In this document: piece after piece, positions 5,389 to 9,410 of the stretch
Layout of the letters: each line of letters begins with the position of its first letter
How positions within the stretch are numbered: position 1 is the first letter of the stretch
NCBI GenBank assembly: GCA_028717055.1
Contig: JAQUOO010000044.1
Span: 1 to 9,410 of the forward strand
Length of the DNA: 9,410 nt
DNA from: Candidatus Omnitrophota bacterium
Lineage (GTDB): Bacteria > Omnitrophota > Gorgyraeia > Gygaellales > Profunditerraquicolaceae
Direction of reading: 5' to 3'
Notes under the pieces: generated by a model
Told to the model about the DNA's origin: nothing
The model's input: only the letters and a program-made list of their open reading frames with translations
Database searches by the model: none
Position numbers and translations under genes: made by a program

Positions 5389-7788
5389 TTAGACTACGAT
5401 ATTGACGAGCTTTTTGGGAACGAGAATGAAATTCCTGACAGGTTTTCCCTGAATCCAGGGAGAGAGCGCTTTATCAGCCAAAACCATTTCCTTGAGTTTT
5501 GCTTCGGAAATATCCGCGGCTACTTCAAGTTTTAAGCGAACCTTGCCATTAACCTGAACCACGATAGTCACGCTATCTTCAACTAACATTTTAGGGTCAA
5601 CTTCCGGCCAGCTGGCCATTAATACGCTCTCTCTATTGCCCAGCGCTTTCCAAAGCTCTTCGCAAAAATGCGGAGCAATCGGGCTAAGCATAAGAACTAG
5701 CTTCGCGAAAACATCTTTATCCGCGCCGGCCTGATAAACAGCATTAGTCAGCTCCATGAGGCTGGCAATGGCAGTATTGAATTTGAATTCCCGGTAATCT
5801 TCGCTTACCTTCTTAATTGTTTTATGCAAAATCCGGACCAAAGATAAATCAGCTCTATCTTTCAAATTATCCTGAATGCGCCAGACACGATTCAAGAATT
5901 TATGCGCTCCTTCCAAGCCCCGGTCATCCCACTCCAATTCTGTTTCCGGAGGCGCGGCAAATAAAATAAACAGCCTTAGGGTATCCGCACCGTATTTTTC
6001 AATCATGATATCCGGGTCAACGATATTCCCTTTGGACTTAGACATCACTTCCCCGTCTTTTAAGACCATACCCTGGGTAAGCAAACGCTTAAACGGCTCA
6101 TCAAAATCAATCATCCCTAAATCTTTAAAAAATTTGGTAAAGAAACGCGAATACAAAAGATGCAAAATGGCATGCTCAATTCCGCCGATATATTGATCCA
6201 CCTTCATCCAATACGCGGCTTCTTTTTCATCAAACGGGCTATTCTTAAATTTAGGAGAGCAGAATCTCAAGAAATACCAGGAAGAATCAAAGAAAGTCGC
6301 CATGGTATCGGTCTCCCGGCGGGCTTTTCCTCTGCATTGAGGGCATTTTACTTCTACGAATTTCTTGACTTTTCCTAAGGGGCTGCCTCCTTCTCCGGTA
6401 AAAGGAGCGTCTTTAGGAAGTTCTACCGGCAAATCTTTGTAAGGCACTGGAACGATTCCGCATTTAGGACAATAAATAACAGGAATGGGCGTGCCCCAAT
6501 AACGCTGCCGGGAAATAAGCCAGTCGCGCAATCTCCAATGCGTCTGAATTTTGCCGATTCCTTCCTTCTCTATCCATTCGGCAATCTTAGTTTTGGCTTC
6601 TGTATTCGGTAAGCCGTTAAATTGTCCGGAATTAATTTGTGTGCCTTCCCCTTCATAAGCTTCCTTCATCTCCTGGGCATTAGTCTTACCGGCTGCGATA
6701 TTCTGAATAACAATCCGCATTGACAAACCATGCTCCCGGGCAAAAAGAAAATCGCGCTGGTCATGCGTCGGCACAGCCATAATTGCGCCGGTTCCGTATT
6801 CCATCAAAACATAATCCGCGATCCAAATCGGAACCTCTTCATTATTTACCGGGTTGACCGCGAAACTACCTGTAAACACCCCCTCTTTCGTGACGTCGGA
6901 AGAAGCGCGCACAACCTTACTCTCTTTGGAAACTTTCTCGATAAAAGCCAAAGCTTCTTTTTCCTGCGGTTTGCCTTTAATCAATTCTTTAACCAAAGGA
7001 TGCTCCGGCGCCAAAACAATGTAAGTGGCGCCAAAAATCGTATCTACCCGGGTAGTAAAAACCGGAATAACCTTATCCGCGGCTTTAACTCTAAAATAAA
7101 TCTCTACCCCCTGGCTCTTGCCAATCCAGTTTGCCTGCATGCTTAAGACGCGCTCAGGCCAATCATTTAATTGTTTGAGGTCTTCTAAAAGCCTTTCTTT
7201 ATAATCGGTTATTTTTAAATACCATTGCTCCAAATCTTTTTGTTCCACTTTAGTGTGGCAACGCCAGCAGCCGCCTTCAATCACCTCTTCATTGGCTAAA
7301 GTAGTCTGACAGCTTGGGCACCAGTTTACCGTAGAGGCTTTTTTATAAGCCAGCCCTCTCTCGAACATTTTCAAAAATATCCACTGGTTCCATTTATAAT
7401 AAGAGCTGTCGCAGGTAGAAACTTCACGCTCCCAATCATAAGAAAAACCCATTTTTTGCAATTCTATTTCCATCTCGCAGATACATTTATGGGTCCAGGT
7501 ATCGGGCTTAGTCTTATTTTTTATCGCGGCGTTCTCCGCGGGCTGGCCAAAAGCGTCAAAACCCATCGGATGCAAAACATTATAACCTTCTAAAGTCTTA
7601 AAACGGCTGGCTACATCGCCTATAGTATAATTACGCACGTGGCCCATATGGATTTTCCCCGAAGGATAAGGAAACATTTCCAATAGGTAGAATTTCTTTT
7701 TGGCGGGGTTAATCTGAGCGCGAAAGGACTTGCTCTTTTGCCAAAGACGCTGCCACTTCTTCTCTATTCTTTTAAAATCGTAAAACAT
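5389..7788 (-). CDS. leuS: Leucyl-tRNA synthetase
   Basis: LeuRS charges tRNA-Leu and edits misactivated amino acids. The 799-residue class I enzyme has the HIGH-type motif HMGH (47-50) within YPSGKIHMGHVRNYTIGD, the LeuRS-specific MGFDAFGQPAENAA, a CxxC pair set (C157/C160 and C174/C177) in the zinc-binding insertion, the CP1 editing domain with TTRVDTIFGATY (editing Asp249), RLRDWLISRQRYWGTPIP, a second four-cysteine set (C440/C443, C482/C485), the KMSKS-type MSKSKGN (582-588), then the helical anticodon-binding domain and a small C-terminal domain (VQVNGKVRLKLEV...). It is complete though somewhat shorter than E. coli LeuRS (860). It starts 4 bases after the nfo stop with only a weak GGGA upstream, so nfo-leuS is probably one operon. 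Confidence 0.98.
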   Translation of the reverse strand: MFYDFKRIEKKWQRLWQKSKSFRAQINPAKKKFYLLEMFPYPSGKIHMGHVRNYTIGDVASRFKTLEGYNVLHPMGFDAFGQPAENAAIKNKTKPDTWTHKCICEMEIELQKMGFSYDWEREVSTCDSSYYKWNQWIFLKMFERGLAYKKASTVNWCPSCQTTLANEEVIEGGCWRCHTKVEQKDLEQWYLKITDYKERLLEDLKQLNDWPERVLSMQANWIGKSQGVEIYFRVKAADKVIPVFTTRVDTIFGATYIVLAPEHPLVKELIKGKPQEKEALAFIEKVSKESKVVRASSDVTKEGVFTGSFAVNPVNNEEVPIWIADYVLMEYGTGAIMAVPTHDQRDFLFAREHGLSMRIVIQNIAAGKTNAQEMKEAYEGEGTQINSGQFNGLPNTEAKTKIAEWIEKEGIGKIQTHWRLRDWLISRQRYWGTPIPVIYCPKCGIVPVPYKDLPVELPKDAPFTGEGGSPLGKVKKFVEVKCPQCRGKARRETDTMATFFDSSWYFLRFCSPKFKNSPFDEKEAAYWMKVDQYIGGIEHAILHLLYSRFFTKFFKDLGMIDFDEPFKRLLTQGMVLKDGEVMSKSKGNIVDPDIMIEKYGADTLRLFILFAAPPETELEWDDRGLEGAHKFLNRVWRIQDNLKDRADLSLVRILHKTIKKVSEDYREFKFNTAIASLMELTNAVYQAGADKDVFAKLVLMLSPIAPHFCEELWKALGNRESVLMASWPEVDPKMLVEDSVTIVVQVNGKVRLKLEVAADISEAKLKEMVLADKALSPWIQGKPVRNFILVPKKLVNIVV

Positions 7789-7792
7789 GGTT

Positions 7793-8638
7793 TTAATTTT
7801 TTCCCAACTTCCTCACCAACGCCAGGTTTAGGCTATCGCTTTTCTCATTATCCTTGGGCGTCTCTAGAATCATAGGTATGTTCTTTAATTCCGGATGATT
7901 GATAATCCTCTTCATTCCCTCTAATCCTATACTCCCTTTGCCAATATGGTCATGCTGGTCATGGTGCGAGGCAAGCGGCCCATAAGCATCATTCAAATGA
8001 ATCAATTTTATGAACTTAAGTCCGACTTGCGCATCAATTTCATCCAGCATTTTATCCAAACCTTCCTTGGTCGAGAGGTCGTAACCGGCTAAATACGCAT
8101 GCGCAGTATCTAAACACAGGCCCAAGCGCGATTTTTCTTCTATTCCGGCGAAGATTTTTCCCTGATGTTCGAATTTATACCCCAGCCACGAACCGCTGCC
8201 GGAAGTATTCTCCAGCAATATGCCTACTTTGGAATCTGCGGTTTCATCTAAAATCTTGTTTAAAGCCATAATCAGCCTTTTTATTCCCGCTTCTTCGGAA
8301 GTTTTTTTATGGCTGCCCATATGTGTTACGATATAATCCGCTTCTAATCTTTGCGCGTCCTGCATATCCTCGATATAAGCCCGGATGGACCACCGGTAAA
8401 GCCGGGGATTAGGGGAAGCAAGATTTATTAAATAAGAAATATGGACAAATACGGGGTCTATTTTGAACTTCTTGCGCCGGAGCTTGAATTCCGCTGCGTC
8501 TTTGGGGTCTAAGGGGCATACTTTCCATTGCTGGGGATTACGAACGAATAGCTGCATAGTCTGACATTCAAGCTTATGCGCAATATCTAACGTCTCGTAA
8601 ATCTCTTTTGCTCCGGAAACATGCACGCCTAAAATCAT
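7793..8638 (-). CDS. nfo: Endonuclease IV (AP endonuclease)
   Basis: Nfo cuts abasic sites in base-excision repair with a three-zinc TIM barrel. Numbering from an upstream ATG at 8656, the expected ligands are all present: H72 (HISYLINLASP), H112 (THMGSH), E149 (LLENT), D183 and H186 (LCLDTAHAYLAGYD), H220 (HLND), D233 and H235 (DQHDHIGKG) and E265 (LETP). I choose the second ATG (8636-8638), giving 281 residues, for two reasons: the family normally starts a few residues before the G-x-H-V-S strand (MILGVHVS here, MKYIGAHVS in E. coli), and the first ATG overlaps a perfect TATAAT. The mRNA would then be leaderless or have about 3 bases of leader. leuS follows after 4 bases. Confidence 0.96.
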   Translation of the reverse strand: MILGVHVSGAKEIYETLDIAHKLECQTMQLFVRNPQQWKVCPLDPKDAAEFKLRRKKFKIDPVFVHISYLINLASPNPRLYRWSIRAYIEDMQDAQRLEADYIVTHMGSHKKTSEEAGIKRLIMALNKILDETADSKVGILLENTSGSGSWLGYKFEHQGKIFAGIEEKSRLGLCLDTAHAYLAGYDLSTKEGLDKMLDEIDAQVGLKFIKLIHLNDAYGPLASHHDQHDHIGKGSIGLEGMKRIINHPELKNIPMILETPKDNEKSDSLNLALVRKLGKN

Positions 8639-8647
8639 AGTCTTTAA

Positions 8648-8676
8648 ATTATACATCCCCGGAACTTGAGCGTCAA
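8648..8676 (-). promoter_or_regulatory. nfo promoter, likely leaderless
   Basis: TTGACG (8671-8676), a 17-base spacer and a perfect TATAAT (8648-8653) precede the chosen ATG by nine bases. This is one of the two best promoters in the window. It starts 4 bases after the terminator at 8681-8711, so nfo-leuS forms a separate unit from the RNA-like region upstream. Confidence 0.75.
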
Positions 8677-8680
8677 TAAG

Positions 8681-8711
8681 ATAAAGGGACGGAGAATATC
8701 CGTCCCTTTAT
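8681..8711 (-). terminator. Terminator hairpin upstream of nfo
   Basis: A perfect 13-bp stem (8681-8693 and 8699-8711) with a 5-base loop and a GGGACGG core ends in CCCTTTATCTTATT on the minus strand, a moderate U-rich tail. It would end the transcript that starts near 9168, just before the nfo promoter. Confidence 0.7.
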
Positions 8712-8807
8712 GTATTCAAGGCACATTCACTCGCTGCGCGGCTTATCGCCGCACCTTGCCCGATTGAATGCGCTTAAAATTCTCCTTGTCGGAGAATTTT
8801 AAGTGGT

Positions 8808-8848
8808 CCTTACTGGATAAGGTTAGAGCCTGTATCCAGCAGAACCTT
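8808..8848 (-). ncRNA. Mutually exclusive stems (switch-like element) within the candidate RNA
   Basis: Three pairings compete for the same bases: CCTTA (8808-8812) with TAAGG (8818-8822); CTGGATA (8813-8819) with TATCCAG (8833-8839); AAGGTT (8819-8824) with AACCTT (8843-8848). The last two interleave. This could be a switching segment or a pseudoknot, although one linker of near-zero length makes a simple pseudoknot awkward. Confidence 0.4.
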
Positions 8849-9114
8849 TAATCTATATTAATAGGCACCGCCGCTTGGGCGGCTCCCGTATCTTGCGTGC
8901 ATCGTTCGGCTTTGCTGGGGCAAAGCCTCACTTGGCGCCCCGCTGGGGCGGGGCTTCTTGCTAATGCAATGCGTGACCGGCTCGGCAGGCTGGCGGCTGG
9001 GTGGGGGCAGCCGCCAGCCGTCGCGTCCAATTCGAGTATTTAAAAATAGCGGTTGTTCGCTATGCCACAATTAACTCTTTAAAATCTTCCCCTGTGCGGC
9101 ATTGCCGAGCCTCT

Positions 9115-9143
9115 CGCGGACAATGCTTGAGAAGCGCGGACAA
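9115..9143. repeat. 9-base direct repeat CGCGGACAA
   Basis: CGCGGACAA occurs at 9115-9123 and 9135-9143, a 20-base period (about two helical turns), just downstream of the start of the candidate RNA. It could be a paired protein-binding site or chance. Confidence 0.4.
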
Positions 9144-9175
9144 ATTTTGCCAAAAAATACAAAAGAACAGATTTT

Positions 9176-9204
9176 ATTATACTGTATATACACAGAATAT
9201 TCAA
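9176..9204 (-). promoter_or_regulatory. Strong minus-strand promoter with an operator-like palindrome
   Basis: TTGAAT (9199-9204), a 17-base spacer and a perfect TATAAT (9176-9181) predict transcription from about 9168 into the hairpin-rich region. The spacer holds CTGT-N6-ACAG (9182-9195), the core of a longer imperfect 22-base inverted repeat (9178-9199, 9 of 11 pairs matched) that touches both promoter elements. A bound dimer would block RNA polymerase. Confidence 0.65.
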
Positions 9205-9242
9205 GGGGGGATTTTGTTTTCAGGTAGGCTTAAAAACTTCCT

Positions 9243-9410
9243 TTATGCACCAGGGTTTTCTTCTATCCATTTTTCCAAAGCCTCGGGGTCCCAAGCCAAG
9301 CGTTGCGTCGACCTGCATTCTAAAGCCTTAGGAGCTGTTGCTTTTTCGCAGCCTTCAAGAAACATACCGCGGATATTCATCCACGCTTTACCAGGCAAAA
9401 GCGCATCTTT
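9243..9410 (-). CDS. C-terminal fragment, possibly AlpA/HTH_17-like
   Basis: An open minus-strand frame runs from the right edge to TAA at 9243-9245, giving 55 residues of normal composition. The tail APKALECRSTQRLAWDPEAL then EKWIEENPGA resembles the end of AlpA or excisionase-type helix-turn-helix proteins, in which a small beta wing leads into a W-x-x-x-x-L-x-x-W-I helix. That is a weak, short match; the N-terminal part lies outside the window. No terminator hairpin follows it, and the next promoter begins 39 bases after the stop. If correct, it hints at an accessory element next to the core genes. Confidence 0.5.
   Translation of the reverse strand, partial: KDALLPGKAWMNIRGMFLEGCEKATAPKALECRSTQRLAWDPEALEKWIEENPGA

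Larger units (their letters stand above)
8681..9168 (-). ncRNA. Candidate structured non-coding RNA, family not recognised
   Basis: This stretch has no convincing protein gene but about ten consecutive stems: 8681-8711 (13 bp); 8721-8729 with 8765-8773 (9 bp, one wobble), enclosing 8738-8742 with 8748-8752; 8773-8785 with 8791-8803 (13 bp); 8808-8848 (alternative pairings); 8870-8874 with 8879-8883; 8908-8915 with 8920-8927 (8 bp); 8937-8943 with 8948-8954 (7 bp); 8988-8999 with 9008-9019 (12 bp); 9046-9051 with 9058-9063; 9099-9104 with 9121-9126. The part at 8862-9030 is markedly GC-rich against its neighbours. A good promoter lies upstream and a terminator at the end, giving a transcript of about 490 bases. 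I find none of the hallmark sequences of RNase P RNA, tmRNA, SRP RNA or a group II intron. Function is unknown; a mobile-element remnant or palindromic repeat cluster is the main alternative. Confidence 0.5.

Noticed and set aside
8639..8656. Upstream ATG (8654-8656) as the nfo start
   Set aside because: It overlaps a perfect TATAAT at proper distance from TTGACG, and the family's first strand fits the second ATG.
8848..9070. Two overlapping minus-strand reading frames (60 and 70 codons) in the GC-rich gap
   Set aside because: Both begin with TTG without a good Shine-Dalgarno and have a Pro/Arg/Ser/Ala-rich composition unlike the other proteins here. They coincide with perfect hairpins and look like by-products of GC-rich non-coding sequence.
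9182..9195. A LexA (SOS) box
   Set aside because: The half-sites CTGT and ACAG match, but the spacing is 6 instead of the 8 of the E. coli site, and no SOS gene directly follows.
8681..9204. tmRNA, RNase P RNA, SRP RNA or group II intron in the hairpin-rich gap
   Set aside because: I find no GAAAGTCC-type P4 core, no GGATTCGAC-type tmRNA 5' end or tRNA-like 3' end, no SRP GGAAGCAGC-type loop and no intron domain V motif on either strand.
1..9410. CRISPR arrays, tRNA or rRNA genes and insertion sequences
   Set aside because: No regularly spaced repeats, no tRNA-like cloverleaf and no transposase reading frame were seen on either strand.

Overview
The window looks like chromosome from a Gram-negative, diderm bacterium of moderate, somewhat AT-leaning base composition. 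The outer-membrane assembly genes (an LptE lipoprotein and a BamD-like TPR protein), the MurJ flippase and the type IV pilin/ComEA/ComEC cluster all point to an LPS-bearing outer membrane. No gene here is a firm taxonomic marker. An uncultured PVC-type or Omnitrophota-like lineage is my best guess, as inference only, resting on the unusually short HolA and the lipobox-less BamD-like protein.

Layout, left to right: the N-terminal 150 codons of murJ (minus, running off the left edge); a divergent, tightly overlapping promoter region; rpsT (plus), with a structured leader and a 14-bp-stem terminator lying inside the 3' end of the convergent holA. A minus-strand series follows, read from high to low coordinates: an HTH-like gene fragment (9410-9243); a 600-base gap without a convincing protein gene, containing a promoter and about ten consecutive hairpins (9204-8681); nfo and leuS, 4 bases apart; a type IV pilin-like gene; comEA and comEC, overlapping by 4 bases; a BamD-like TPR gene; lptE, overlapping it by 11 bases; and holA.

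Functionally there are four themes: envelope biogenesis (MurJ, BamD-like, LptE), DNA uptake (pilin, ComEA, a ComEC without its usual C-terminal nuclease-like domain), translation (LeuRS, S20) and DNA replication/repair (HolA delta, endonuclease IV). The order leuS ... lptE-holA resembles the leuS-lptE-holA order of enterobacteria, here with a pilin/competence/BamD block inserted.

Two things deserve most attention. First, 9204-8681 reads as a self-contained minus-strand transcription unit: TTGAAT-N17-TATAAT with a near-palindromic operator over the spacer, then about 490 bases dense in perfect hairpins with a GC-rich core, ending in a 13-bp hairpin immediately before the nfo promoter. It matches no RNA family I could recognise and is a candidate undescribed structured RNA. 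Second, three genes (nfo, the BamD-like gene and murJ) have a -10-like hexamer exactly 9 bases before ATG and no Shine-Dalgarno, suggesting leaderless or nearly leaderless mRNAs, whereas rpsT, lptE and comEA have clear Shine-Dalgarno sites.
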